A stretch of DNA of 64,000 bases, taken from Acrocarpospora macrocephala (GTDB lineage: Bacteria; Actinomycetota; Actinomycetes; Streptosporangiales; Streptosporangiaceae). The notes below the pieces were generated by a model that was given only the letters and a program-made list of their open reading frames with translations, made no database searches and was not told the DNA's origin. The translations under genes and the position numbers were made by a program. The stretch covers positions 1 through 64,000 of the forward strand of contig NZ_BLAE01000034.1 in the NCBI RefSeq assembly GCF_009687865.1, given 5' to 3'. Shown in pieces: positions 8,570-16,260 of the stretch (the stretch's first letter is position 1; each line of letters opens with the position of its first letter).

Positions 8570-10189
8570 CTAGAGCCGGTAATCCAGCTCGGCGGAGGCG
8601 GTACGCCCGCGGCCGAGCAGCAGGAAGAGGAAGGTGCGCTCGTCGGTGCCGTCCAGGTGGAAGACGCCGTTGTAGGTGACGTTGTCGAGCCCGAGCACGG
8701 CGCCGCAGCTCACCCCGGCCGCGGTGGCCGCCAGGTAGCCGGCCTGCGCCAGCCCGCCGACCTCGGCGTTGAGTATCCGGTAGCCGCGCTTGCCGAACGC
8801 CGCCAGCGCGGGATCCAGCCGGGCGGTGATGGCCACCACCGCGCCCACCCGGTCCAGGTTGTAGTTGGTGAGGAAGTAGCTGCCTTGCAGGAAGCTCGGC
8901 ATGTGCTCGCGCACGTCCGGGTCGATCTCGACCGGGTCGAGGGCGTGGCGCTCGGGCAGGTAGACGTATCCGCCCGTGGGCACCCCGGCCACCCGGTGGA
9001 CCATGACGAACAGGCGGGTCAGCGGGCCGGGATCGGCGGCGGGGTGGATGTCGGCGCGGTAGTGCCGGGCCGCGGTGGCCATGCGCAGCACGCCGCCCAG
9101 CTCGGCGGCGGTCAGCGGCGGGGCCGCGGCGAAGCCGCCGAAGGCGGACCGCCGCTTGGCCAGCGCCTCGCCGAGGTCCATCCCCAGCTCCACCGGCGGC
9201 GGCAGCGGGACCTCCTGCGGCCGCGCGGCAGGCGGGGCGGCGGGTGGCGCGGCGGACCTGGCCACCTCGGGATCCGGCCGGGCCTCCCCGGCGTCCACCA
9301 GGGCGGCCAGGTGCACCTTCTCCACCGTGGGGAAGCTGATCACGGTCCGGGACCGCTCGAACGCGGGCTTCGTCACCCTGGGGGCGGCGTCGTTCAGGAC
9401 ACGATCCGGACCGGGGCCGGCCCACGGCAGCGGGACCACGGCGAGCACGCTCTCGCCCAGCGTGTCCAGGCCGAGCAGGTCGTTCAGCGCGCGGTCGGCG
9501 AACCACATGACGCGCCGCAGCGGCATCCGCAGCGCCCGCGCGATCAGCTCCCAGGAGGTCAGCAGGGCGCCCACGTCCTGGGTGACGACGTGGTAGGCGA
9601 AGCTGTTGTACTTGAAGGCGTTCTTCCAGAACTTCACCGAGATCAGCAGGAACTGGTCGGTCTCGCAGGCGCTGGGATGGTGCCCGGTCGCCGCCCGGAC
9701 GCGCTCGGTCAGGTCGCCGACGAGCAGCCGCTCCAGGGCGTGGCTGCCGGTGACGTAGTGGTAGACACCGGGCAGCAGCGGGCCGGTGGCGCCGGACACC
9801 CAGTAGATCTCCAGCGGGTAGAGCCCGCCGCCGGACGCGGTGCCGCGACCCCAGACCGCGTGGTCGTAGCCCACCCGGGCCAGCGTGTCCTGGTTCCAGT
9901 TCGGTTCCAGGCGCCGGCACAGCGTGCTGTACGACATCCGCAGCAGGGTGGCGAGCGAGGTGAACGACCAGGGGCCCTCGGTGTCCGGCAGGGTGGCGGT
10001 CGCGGCGAGCGGCCGCAGCGGCGGGTGATCGTGCGGCAGCGGCATGGTGATCACGTCGCCGTACGTTTTGATCTTCGAGGGTCCGTCGTCCCAGTCCGGC
10101 TGGAAGTTGAAGGGTTCCATCGGCTCGCGGCCACGGCGGAACACGGCTTCGGCGTAGTCGCGGATCAGCGCGATGTCACTGTTGACCAT
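8570..10189 (-). CDS. SagB-type azoline dehydrogenase with two nitroreductase-like domains
   Basis: 539 residues from ATG 10189 (MVNSDIALIRDYAEAVFRRG), behind AAGGGGTGG; an in-frame extension to 10300 overlaps the YcaO gene and is rejected. Two nitroreductase-like halves can be seen. The first (about 60-290) has SYSTLCRRLEPNWNQDT, RGTASGGGLYPLEIYWVS and FLLISVKFWKNAFKYNSF. The second (about 320-530) has LAKRRSAFGGFAAAP, a GVPTGGYVYLPERHALDPVE block and GYLAATAAGVSCGAVLGLDN. FMN-dependent members oxidise azolines to thiazoles/oxazoles in TOMM pathways (SagB, TbtE, GodE). It lies between YcaO and LanB, 25 nt after YcaO, consistent with one operon. Confidence 0.88.
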   Translation of the reverse strand: MVNSDIALIRDYAEAVFRRGREPMEPFNFQPDWDDGPSKIKTYGDVITMPLPHDHPPLRPLAATATLPDTEGPWSFTSLATLLRMSYSTLCRRLEPNWNQDTLARVGYDHAVWGRGTASGGGLYPLEIYWVSGATGPLLPGVYHYVTGSHALERLLVGDLTERVRAATGHHPSACETDQFLLISVKFWKNAFKYNSFAYHVVTQDVGALLTSWELIARALRMPLRRVMWFADRALNDLLGLDTLGESVLAVVPLPWAGPGPDRVLNDAAPRVTKPAFERSRTVISFPTVEKVHLAALVDAGEARPDPEVARSAAPPAAPPAARPQEVPLPPPVELGMDLGEALAKRRSAFGGFAAAPPLTAAELGGVLRMATAARHYRADIHPAADPGPLTRLFVMVHRVAGVPTGGYVYLPERHALDPVEIDPDVREHMPSFLQGSYFLTNYNLDRVGAVVAITARLDPALAAFGKRGYRILNAEVGGLAQAGYLAATAAGVSCGAVLGLDNVTYNGVFHLDGTDERTFLFLLLGRGRTASAELDYRL

Positions 10190-10214
10190 CGGTCCACCCC
10201 TTTGGGGAAACTCT

Positions 10215-12119
10215 TTAGGGAAATGGGTGCGGGCACAGGTGGCGCCCGGTGGCGCCGAGCTGGTCGGGGCCGTTCTGGCCGCGCGCCACGAAGGCGTCAA
10301 GCCGCGGGTGGTGCAGCACGCGCTGGCGGGCCCAGCCGAAGTCGATGGGCACCAGGCCTGGTGTGATCACGCAGGCCGTGCGCAGGCCGAGGGCGGCCTG
10401 TTCGGGGGAGGTCTGCTCGACCACGATGACGTCGCTGCCGATGCCGGCGATCAGGTCCACCAGGTAGCGGACGTCGTCGCTGAGGTTGTCGGTCAGGGGT
10501 CGCTGCCGGGTCCAGTCCGCGTGCAGCTCGTCGAGCGAGCGCATCGGCGCGTCCTTCAGGAAGAAGTCACTCTTGTCGGCCATCTCCGGCAGGCCGTAGA
10601 GCAGGGAGTGGTGGGTGAGCTCGGTCACCTTCCAGTAGTCGGCGGCCATCTCCCGCGCTTCGTCCAGCTTCTGCTCGACCCGCGTGGGGAAGCTCGGCAC
10701 GTACGAGGCGGTCTCGCACACGGCGGCGCGCACCGCGTCCAGCGGGTCGAGGCTGGCGCCCGCGGCCAGGCAGATGGTGCCCAGACCGCCGTCCCTGCGG
10801 ACCGCGACCGCGGTGATCGCGGGCACCGGCAGGTCCACCCGGGTGTCGAACAGCCGCAGGTCGTAGCCCTGCAGCCCGACCCGGTCGATCATCAGCTGGA
10901 CGGTCAGGTTGGCGCAGCTGGCCGGGTCTATCTCGGCCATCCTGGCCTTGCCGAACCAGGACAGCAGGAAGGCGTCGCGTTCGATCAGTTCGAGCAGGCC
11001 GTACAGGATGGCCTCTTCGAGGCAGGCGCCGCTGGCGCATCCGTTGGAGCACTCCTGGACGAACAGCCGCTCGTCCGCGCGCTGGTCGAGGTAGTAGACG
11101 AGCTGCTCGGGGACGAGCACTTCGCGCTTGTCCCGCAGCGAGTAGCCCCAGACCCAGTGCATCGGCAGGTCGGGGGAGAACTGCTCGTAGACGGTATTGC
11201 CCTGGTACATATCGGCGTGGTAGCCGAGGCCGCTCGGGTCGAGCGCGTCGGGCGCGAGGTTGGCGTAGGTGTCGTAGACGGTGACGGCTTTGCCCCGGGC
11301 CATGACTCCCGCGTGCCGTTCCAGGCCTTCGAGTACGGCGTACCGCTCGCTGGCCCCGTAGCTCGACGCGTGGCCGCTCCAGTAGCCTTCGTGCAGCCGC
11401 CACCTGCTACGGATCTTGAAGGCGCCGGTCACGGGGGCGGTGGCCGTGCCGTAGAAGTCCCGGAACGCGATCCCGCCCAGCATTCCGCACACCGGGTTGA
11501 CCAGCGCGTCTATCGGCAGGTCCAGGTCGCTCGCGGACCGCAGCCGGACCGCGGCGGGATCCGGCTTGATCCTCGGGGGCAGCTCGACGGTGGCGGACTC
11601 GGGCAGGTCGGGCGCGGGAGTGCCGCAGGCGGGACACATCGAGTCCGGCAGCAGGGCGGCCCGGGTGATTTCGAGGCTGTCCAGCCGCACCTGGTACACG
11701 TGCGGGGTCCGCTCGCCCGCGGCGACCGAGGCGACCAGGTCACAGATCAGATCGGCCGCGAACGGGGTGAGCTGCGGCAGCGGGCCGGTCACGTACGCCT
11801 CGCCGCCGTCCTCAAGGCCGCCGCGTTCTGGGATCGGGCGCAGCTCCTGCCAGCGCCTTTCCACGCACCGCGGGCAGGGCGAGGCGGCGCCGTCGGTGCC
11901 GCAGAGCGGCCCCACCATCGCCTTGCCGGTGCCTAGCCAGACGGGTATCACCGGGCCGTCGGCTGGTTCGGCCCGCTCACCCGGCCCGAGTGCGTTCCGC
12001 AGTCCCAGGACGCCCAGGTGTACGGCGGGCGCTGACGGAGGTCGGGCGCGCAGCCGATCGGCAAGGCGGGTCAGGCTCGAGTCGAGCGGGGTTGAAGTCT
12101 TTCTCACGACTACGTTCAT
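10215..12119 (-). CDS. YcaO-domain cyclodehydratase (TOMM D protein)
   Basis: 634 residues from ATG 12119. The N-terminal region carries cysteine pairs CPRC (82-85) and CPAC (162-165). The ATP-binding YcaO signatures follow: SYGASERYAVLEGLERHA (253-270) and EEAILYGLLELIERDAF (368-384). The C-terminus ends in PHPFP, the proline-rich tail typical of azoline-forming YcaO enzymes. It should convert Cys, and possibly Ser/Thr, of the cores to azolines with ATP, delivered by the separate F-type protein encoded at 13998-16148. It follows the precursor array directly: only the leaderless core remnant lies between them. Confidence 0.92.
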   Translation of the reverse strand: MNVVVRKTSTPLDSSLTRLADRLRARPPSAPAVHLGVLGLRNALGPGERAEPADGPVIPVWLGTGKAMVGPLCGTDGAASPCPRCVERRWQELRPIPERGGLEDGGEAYVTGPLPQLTPFAADLICDLVASVAAGERTPHVYQVRLDSLEITRAALLPDSMCPACGTPAPDLPESATVELPPRIKPDPAAVRLRSASDLDLPIDALVNPVCGMLGGIAFRDFYGTATAPVTGAFKIRSRWRLHEGYWSGHASSYGASERYAVLEGLERHAGVMARGKAVTVYDTYANLAPDALDPSGLGYHADMYQGNTVYEQFSPDLPMHWVWGYSLRDKREVLVPEQLVYYLDQRADERLFVQECSNGCASGACLEEAILYGLLELIERDAFLLSWFGKARMAEIDPASCANLTVQLMIDRVGLQGYDLRLFDTRVDLPVPAITAVAVRRDGGLGTICLAAGASLDPLDAVRAAVCETASYVPSFPTRVEQKLDEAREMAADYWKVTELTHHSLLYGLPEMADKSDFFLKDAPMRSLDELHADWTRQRPLTDNLSDDVRYLVDLIAGIGSDVIVVEQTSPEQAALGLRTACVITPGLVPIDFGWARQRVLHHPRLDAFVARGQNGPDQLGATGRHLCPHPFP

Positions 12120-12182
12120 CGCTCACGCTTTCTAGCCGGATGCCTGATCTGGTCGTCTCACTGGTGGTCGTTGGGGTTCCGG

Positions 12183-12281
12183 TCAGTTGCAGCTCGTACA
12201 GCTGGTGCTGCTGGTGCTGGTGCTGGTGCTGGTCCAGCAGCTGCCCGACGTGCTGCAGAAGGTGCTGGGCGTGCCGTCTAC
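12183..12281 (-). pseudogene. Orphan RiPP core: ninth core sequence without leader
   Basis: Directly behind precursor 8, but in another frame, the minus strand encodes VDGTPSTFCSTSGSC, then WTSTSTSTSSTSCTSCN and a stop. The VDG start matches the end of the common leader (MPVDG), and the body aligns with the cores of precursors 5 and 7, which also have WTSTSTS. No start codon, ribosome site or leader belongs to this frame; the leader was presumably lost by recombination into precursor 8. A frameshift late in precursor 8 would translate it, but nothing shows that this happens. Confidence 0.6.
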
Positions 12282-12469
12282 GAGCCCGGCCCGCAGCTGG
12301 TGACGATGCTGCAGCTGCTGCTGGTGCTGCACCAGGTCGGAACGCTGCAGCTGAATGACGAATCGACCGGCATCTCGGCGCTGGCGAACGCGGAGTCCAG
12401 GTCCGCGATCTCCGCGATCTCGAACGTCTCGATCTCCAGCGCGGCCAGCTCGATCCTTGGGTTGATCAT
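12278..12469 (-). CDS. RiPP precursor 8 (thiopeptide-type)
   Basis: 63 residues with AGGAGG before ATG 12469. The leader is MINPRIELAALEIETFEI, then AEIADLDSAFASAEMPVD to residue 36. The core (37-63) contains Cys at 41, 47, 53 and 59, exactly every six residues, in the setting CSVPTWCSTSSSCSIVTSC, and ends GPGS. It begins 16 nt after the precursor 7 stop. The leader resembles the TIGR03892 thiazolylpeptide-type precursors. The last codons overlap the out-of-frame orphan core. Confidence 0.9.
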   Translation of the reverse strand: MINPRIELAALEIETFEIAEIADLDSAFASAEMPVDSSFSCSVPTWCSTSSSCSIVTSCGPGS

Positions 12470-12485
12470 GTTTCCCTCCTCTCGA

Positions 12486-12677
12486 TCAGCTGGTGCTGCT
12501 GCAGCTGGTGCTGGTGCTGGTCCAGTGGGTGCAGCCCGTACTGCACATGCAGCTGCAGGGAGCCGCGTCGAATACCGGCACTTCGGCGCTGGCGAACGCG
12601 GAGTCCACGTCCGCGATCTCCGCGATCTCGAAGGTCTCGCTCTCCAGCGCGGCCAGTTCGGCCGACATCTTGATCAT
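12486..12677 (-). CDS. RiPP precursor 7 (thiopeptide-type)
   Basis: 63 residues from ATG 12677 (MIKMSAELAALESETFEI), with GGAGGA 6 nt upstream; a longer in-frame start at 12776 runs into precursor 6 and is rejected. The leader ends SAFASAEVPVFD. The core carries Cys at 41, 43, 45, 49 and 59 (CSCMCSTGCTHWTSTSTSC) and ends SSTS. The first seven residues, MIKMSAE, equal those of precursor 6, pointing to tandem duplication. Confidence 0.9.
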   Translation of the reverse strand: MIKMSAELAALESETFEIAEIADVDSAFASAEVPVFDAAPCSCMCSTGCTHWTSTSTSCSSTS

Positions 12678-12733
12678 CTGTCCTCCTCTCTGTCTTCGCC
12701 GTCGGCTGCCGGCTCGCCGACGAGCCCCGCCCC

Positions 12734-12901
12734 TTACGACGCCAAGCCGGTGCTGAGGGGGGAGGCGCAAAAGCACGTGGTCGCCGTGGCGCCGTCGAAC
12801 GGGAGTTCGGCGCTGGCGAGCATGGAGTCCGTGTCCGCGACCTCCGTGATCTCGAACGTCTCGGTCTCCAGCGCGGCCAGTTCGGCCGACATCTTGATCA
12901 T
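12734..12901 (-). CDS. RiPP precursor 6, short core
   Basis: 55 residues from ATG 12901, with GAGAGGAC upstream. The leader is intact (MIKMSAELAALETETFEI, then TEVADTDSMLASAELPFD). The core is unlike the others: DGATATTCFCASPLSTGLAS, with only two cysteines (43, 45) and a hydrophobic end. It may be a divergent product or a core drifting out of use. The gene is short and easily missed, but leader, ribosome site and spacing (25 nt after precursor 5) support it. Confidence 0.85.
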   Translation of the reverse strand: MIKMSAELAALETETFEITEVADTDSMLASAELPFDGATATTCFCASPLSTGLAS

Positions 12902-12926
12902 TTGGGTGTCCTCTCGACTCCTGGGA

Positions 12927-13109
12927 TTACGAGCAGCTGGTGCTGGTGCTGGTCCAGCAGCTGCACGAGGTGCTGCAGTAGGTGCAGCTGCTGTAGCCGG
13001 GATCGATTGGCATTTCGACGCTGGCCAGCGTGGAGTCCATGTCCGCGATCACTTCGATCTCGAAGGTCTCGGTCTCCAGCGCGGCCAGCTCGGCCTTTGT
13101 CCTGTTCAT
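12927..13109 (-). CDS. RiPP precursor 5 (thiopeptide-type)
   Basis: 60 residues from ATG 13109, which overlaps the stop of precursor 4 (ATGA); the ribosome site is weak, so translation is probably coupled. The leader is MNRTKAELAALETETFEI, then EVIADMDSTLASVEMPID. The core has Cys at 42, 45, 49, 51 and 59 (SSCTYCSTSCSCWTSTSTSC). In-frame sequence further upstream (to 13364) belongs to precursor 4 DNA in another frame. Confidence 0.9.
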   Translation of the reverse strand: MNRTKAELAALETETFEIEVIADMDSTLASVEMPIDPGYSSCTYCSTSCSCWTSTSTSCS

Positions 13110-13291
13110 GAGCAGCTCGTTGTGGCGGCGCACGCGTCGCACATCGTGGAGCACAGGATCGGGACTCCACATGCGGTGGAGCCGTCGACCGGCATTTCGG
13201 CGCTGGCGTACGCGAAGTCCAGGTCCGCGATCTCCTCGATCTCGAACGTCTCGATGTCCAGCGCGGCTAGCTCGTTCTTCTTGGTGATCAT
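13106..13291 (-). CDS. RiPP precursor 4 (thiopeptide-type)
   Basis: 61 residues from ATG 13291 with AAGGAAG upstream. The leader is MITKKNELAALDIETFEI, then EEIADLDFAYASAEMPVD. The core is less serine-rich than its siblings and holds Cys at 41, 47, 51, 54 and 60 (STACGVPILCSTMCDACAAT), ending TSCS. It is the first gene after the long stem-loop at 13326-13365, so its level may be set separately from precursors 2 and 3. Confidence 0.9.
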   Translation of the reverse strand: MITKKNELAALDIETFEIEEIADLDFAYASAEMPVDGSTACGVPILCSTMCDACAATTSCS

Positions 13292-13325
13292 TGCTCACTT
13301 CCTTCCGCTGAGTGGTCTCAGGGGA

Positions 13326-13365
13326 GGTGGACATCCGCCGATGGGAACCTCGGCGGATGTCCACC
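13326..13365. promoter_or_regulatory. 16-bp perfect stem-loop inside the precursor array
   Basis: GGTGGACATCCGCCGA and its exact reverse complement flank an 8-nt loop. It stands between precursors 3 and 4 in the direction of transcription, with no T-run after it. It could be a leaky terminator, an RNA processing/stability site, or a boundary of the duplicated precursors. Confidence 0.6.
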
Positions 13366-13418
13366 GATGGTTAGGCGCAACTCCGGGGATGCGCTGGTCG
13401 TGCCTGTTCCGGAGCTGG

Positions 13419-13649
13419 TCATTCCGCACAGCTGGTAGTGCTGCAACTGCAACTGCAGCAGCTGGACGTGCTGCTGCTGCAGCAGCTTGAGCAGCTGCAG
13501 CTGGAGCTCGTCGCACCCGAGAATTCGCCGCCGTCCCCGATGGGGACTTCCGCGCTGGCGTACGCCGCGGCGAGATCGGCGACCTCCTCGACCTCGAAGG
13601 TTGCCGTCTCCAGAGCGGCGATCTCCTGTCTCATCAGAGCGATACTCAA
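13419..13649 (-). CDS. RiPP precursor 3, probably TTG start
   Basis: 76 residues if translation starts at TTG 13649 (MSIALMRQEIAALETATFEV). GGAGGT lies 8 nt upstream of that codon; the GTG at 13670 would place GGAGGT inside the gene, and ATG 13634 is too far from it. The leader ends YASAEVPIGDGG. The core carries nine cysteines (51, 53, 56, 57, 64, 65, 67, 69, 74), as in SSSCSCSSCCSSS, then TSSCCSCSCSTTSC, ending AE. With precursor 2 it forms the cysteine-dense, classical thiopeptide-looking subgroup. Confidence 0.88.
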   Translation of the reverse strand: MSIALMRQEIAALETATFEVEEVADLAAAYASAEVPIGDGGEFSGATSSSCSCSSCCSSSTSSCCSCSCSTTSCAE

Positions 13650-13684
13650 AGTAGTTTCACCTCCGTTCACTTCTCGGATCGGAC

Positions 13685-13705
13685 CCGGCGGGCGATCTCC
13701 GCCGG
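13685..13705. promoter_or_regulatory. Small inverted repeat between precursors 2 and 3
   Basis: CCGGCGG / CCGCCGG arms around a 7-nt loop in the gap between precursor 2 and the ribosome site of precursor 3. It could be a weak RNA hairpin; function is not evident. Confidence 0.35.
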
Positions 13706-13739
13706 ATGTAATCGGGGGGATCAGCTGGTGTCGCCGCGA

Positions 13740-13964
13740 CTAGTAGCAGCTGCTGGCGCTGCAGCTGCTGCTGCTGCAACTGGTGTCGCTGCAGCTGCAA
13801 CTGCAGCAACTTGAGGTGCTGCAGCTGCAGCAGCTGGATGTGCTGCAGCCGCCGTCCGCCGGTACCTCTGCGACGCTGGCGAACGCGGAGCCCAGGTCCG
13901 CGATCTCCTCGATCTCGAAGGTCCCGAGATCCAGGACCGCGAACTCACGAGCGAGTTCCTGCAT
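13740..13964 (-). CDS. RiPP precursor 2, eleven-cysteine core
   Basis: 74 residues from ATG 13964 with AGAGGAAG upstream, 33 nt after the F-protein stop. The leader is MQELAREFAVLDLGTFEI, then EEIADLGSAFASVAEVPADGG. The core runs from residue 40 with Cys at 40, 45, 46, 48, 53, 54, 56, 58, 63, 68 and 73. CSTSSCCS occurs twice in tandem (40-47 and 48-55), so the core grew by an internal 8-residue duplication. The end is CSASSCY. It is the longest and most cysteine-rich core of the array. Confidence 0.92.
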   Translation of the reverse strand: MQELAREFAVLDLGTFEIEEIADLGSAFASVAEVPADGGCSTSSCCSCSTSSCCSCSCSDTSCSSSSCSASSCY

Positions 13965-13997
13965 GGCTGGCTTCCTCTCCGGGACGTGGGTGGTGTT

Positions 13998-16148
13998 CTA
14001 CCGTCCGGACCCTGGCGTACCGATCAGGACCACCCCGGTGACCAGGGCCTCCGCCGTCAGCAGGTCCGGCGTCATGGTGTCCACCAGCAGCGCTGTCTCG
14101 CCTCGCCGGTTGAGCGCGTCGAGCATGGCCGGTACGGTGGCCTGCTCGTCGGACGGGCGGCTCGTCTCGGCGGCCAGGGGAAGGCCGGCCCGGGGATCGA
14201 AATCGGCGATCAAAGGGGCGCCCAGGTCCGGCGCCGACCCCTCGAAGTGCTGCGCCTGCAGGGTGCCGACCACGTCGCACAGCACGTCGCGGGCGGCCGA
14301 CGCGAAGGACAGCCCGCCGGCGATCGACCATGACGGCGCGGCGTCGCCGTCCTCGTCGGCGACGGCCAGGACGGCGTGCGCCGGGGCCGCGCCGGGCAGC
14401 GCGTACAGCTGCACCGGGCAGCCGAACCGGAGGGCGGACTTGACCAGGAATGCCAGGCTCTCGTCCGCGGCGATGGCGTCCTCGTCCACCGGCACGACGC
14501 CGCCCCTCCCGCGCACTGCGTCCCGCAGGGCGGTGTAGGCGAAAGCCGAGGTCAACCCCTTCGCGATCATCTCGTCGCGGGTGAGTTCCGCCGCGGCGCC
14601 GGCCGGTGTCCGCTCCACGAGCAGCCGCGCGTTCGCGGTCGAGAACGGGTAGGCGGCGGCGGCCGGGACGCCGTACAAGGCCCCCGAGCGCAGGTCGGTG
14701 GCCGGCAGCCAGGGGATCGGCGCGTCGGGGTCCACCGGCAGCCCGGACCAGGTGGCGAGCCGGTCCGCCGGCATTGGCGCCTCGCCGGTGGCGGCGATCT
14801 CCGCCGCGGTTCCCACCACCATGTCCCCGCGCCCGATCGGCGCGGCCAGGTACTCCCTGATGGACTTGCGGAACGCCAGCAGCCGGGCGTCGCGGGCCGT
14901 GTCCAGGTGGAACGCGGTCACCGCACGGGTGTCCGAACCGCCGAGCGGCGCGAACTTCAGCCGGGCGGTCTTGATCGGCATCTGCTCCAGCTCGTCGTCT
15001 GCGTACTCGGTGATCACCCCGACTCGCCGGCCGAACAGCCGCTCCAGGCGGCGGTAGCGCTGGTCGTCGGTGAGTTCTTCCGGGGCGTTGGGCTCGGGCG
15101 GCGGTGTCTGCGCGCACAGCGGGCACGCCGGGTGCGGCAGCAGCCGCTCCCGGTGGACCTCCAGGGTGCGCAGGTCCTGCAGCACGACGGCGGACCGCGT
15201 CTCGAGCAGCAGCGCCCCGGTGAACAGGCGGAACAGCTCGAATCCGGCCGCGTTGCCGATCATGCGGGCGACCGTCAGGTCGAGCCGGTCGGCGGCGCCG
15301 ACGGTGCCGATCGCCATCGACCGCCACCGGTCGGCCGCCGTGGCGGGGTCGCCGACGTCCAGCCGGAGCTGGGCGCAGAGCCAGCAGGGCGAGGTCCGCG
15401 GCCCGACCACCGGGCCGAGCACCACCGTGGTGCCGTGGACCATGAGCGGCAGCAGCTGCGGGCCGGACTCCTGGGCCCGCCGGGTGAGCTCGAACACCTC
15501 CGACAGCACCGGCCGGTCCGCGCAGTACACGATCGCGTCCAGCCCGGCCTCGATCAGCTCGGCGCGCGAGCCGAGCCTGATCGCCGGCGCGGCGCCGTCC
15601 GGGATGCCGAACTCGGCCGCCAGCGCCAGGTAGGGCGCCGGATCGTCGTCCGTCGCCACGTGCAGCGCGGCCAGCCCGTTGCGTACCAGGCTGGTGGCGA
15701 CCGCCAGTAGCGCCTCCCCGGAGCCGGTCACCAGCACCCGCGCGGCGCGGAATTCCGCGAACCGGCTCCGCGGCCGATCCGTGAAGTGATCGATGTACTC
15801 GATCTGGCTGCGGAACCGGTCCGCGACCGGCAGGGGCAGCTCAGCGTCCTCGCCGTCCGCCGCCGCGTCCTTGGCGAAGCCGCGCTCGACCAGCGTGCCG
15901 ATCAGCTCCAGCACGGTCACGCGCTGCTGGTCGGCGAGCCCGTCGCACAGCTCCGTCACCGTGTGCTCGCCGGTGAGCAGCGGGCTGAGCGTGGCGAGCC
16001 AGCGGTACGCGGACTTCCCTTTGACCAGGAAGGCGGTGTCGCCGTTGCGCAGGTACGCTCCCGACCGCGACTCCAGGATCACCGTATCCAGCTTGAGCTT
16101 TGGCCTGACAACGAGCAGCGGAGCCTGGTCCACCGTAACGCTCACCAT
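13998..16148 (-). CDS. TOMM leader-binding F protein (Ocin-ThiF-like)
   Basis: 716 residues from ATG 16148 behind GAGGAGG. Residues about 1-95 look like the winged-helix precursor-recognition element (KLDTVILESRSGAYLRNGDT). An E1/ThiF-like region follows (RAARVLVTGSGEALLAVATS), with zinc cysteine pairs CWLC (255-258) and CPLC (342-345, in HPACPLCAQ). The C-terminal half corresponds to the partner domain of thiopeptide F proteins. It should bind the shared leader and present the cores to the YcaO enzyme. One F protein serving eight near-identical leaders explains why the leaders are conserved while cores vary. It sits between precursor 1 and the other seven. Confidence 0.85.
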   Translation of the reverse strand: MVSVTVDQAPLLVVRPKLKLDTVILESRSGAYLRNGDTAFLVKGKSAYRWLATLSPLLTGEHTVTELCDGLADQQRVTVLELIGTLVERGFAKDAAADGEDAELPLPVADRFRSQIEYIDHFTDRPRSRFAEFRAARVLVTGSGEALLAVATSLVRNGLAALHVATDDDPAPYLALAAEFGIPDGAAPAIRLGSRAELIEAGLDAIVYCADRPVLSEVFELTRRAQESGPQLLPLMVHGTTVVLGPVVGPRTSPCWLCAQLRLDVGDPATAADRWRSMAIGTVGAADRLDLTVARMIGNAAGFELFRLFTGALLLETRSAVVLQDLRTLEVHRERLLPHPACPLCAQTPPPEPNAPEELTDDQRYRRLERLFGRRVGVITEYADDELEQMPIKTARLKFAPLGGSDTRAVTAFHLDTARDARLLAFRKSIREYLAAPIGRGDMVVGTAAEIAATGEAPMPADRLATWSGLPVDPDAPIPWLPATDLRSGALYGVPAAAAYPFSTANARLLVERTPAGAAAELTRDEMIAKGLTSAFAYTALRDAVRGRGGVVPVDEDAIAADESLAFLVKSALRFGCPVQLYALPGAAPAHAVLAVADEDGDAAPSWSIAGGLSFASAARDVLCDVVGTLQAQHFEGSAPDLGAPLIADFDPRAGLPLAAETSRPSDEQATVPAMLDALNRRGETALLVDTMTPDLLTAEALVTGVVLIGTPGSGR

Positions 16149-16260
16149 GTCCTCCTCTGGCTATCGCGAATCCTGGCGGAGCGTATGCCGCGCCCAGAAC
16201 GGCAGACAGAGCACAGCGGATGCTCAGCTCGCTACCCGACCGGTCCCAGTGCTCAGGCCA

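Noticed and set aside
12171-13490. A 439-codon plus-strand frame across the precursor array
   Set aside because: Built from antisense of AGC/TGC/ACC codons; the minus strand carries eight leaders with ribosome sites.
13436-13860. CTGCAG/GCAGCTG-rich stretches that look like a microsatellite
   Set aside because: They are Ser/Cys/Thr codons of the RiPP cores; the repetition is at protein level.
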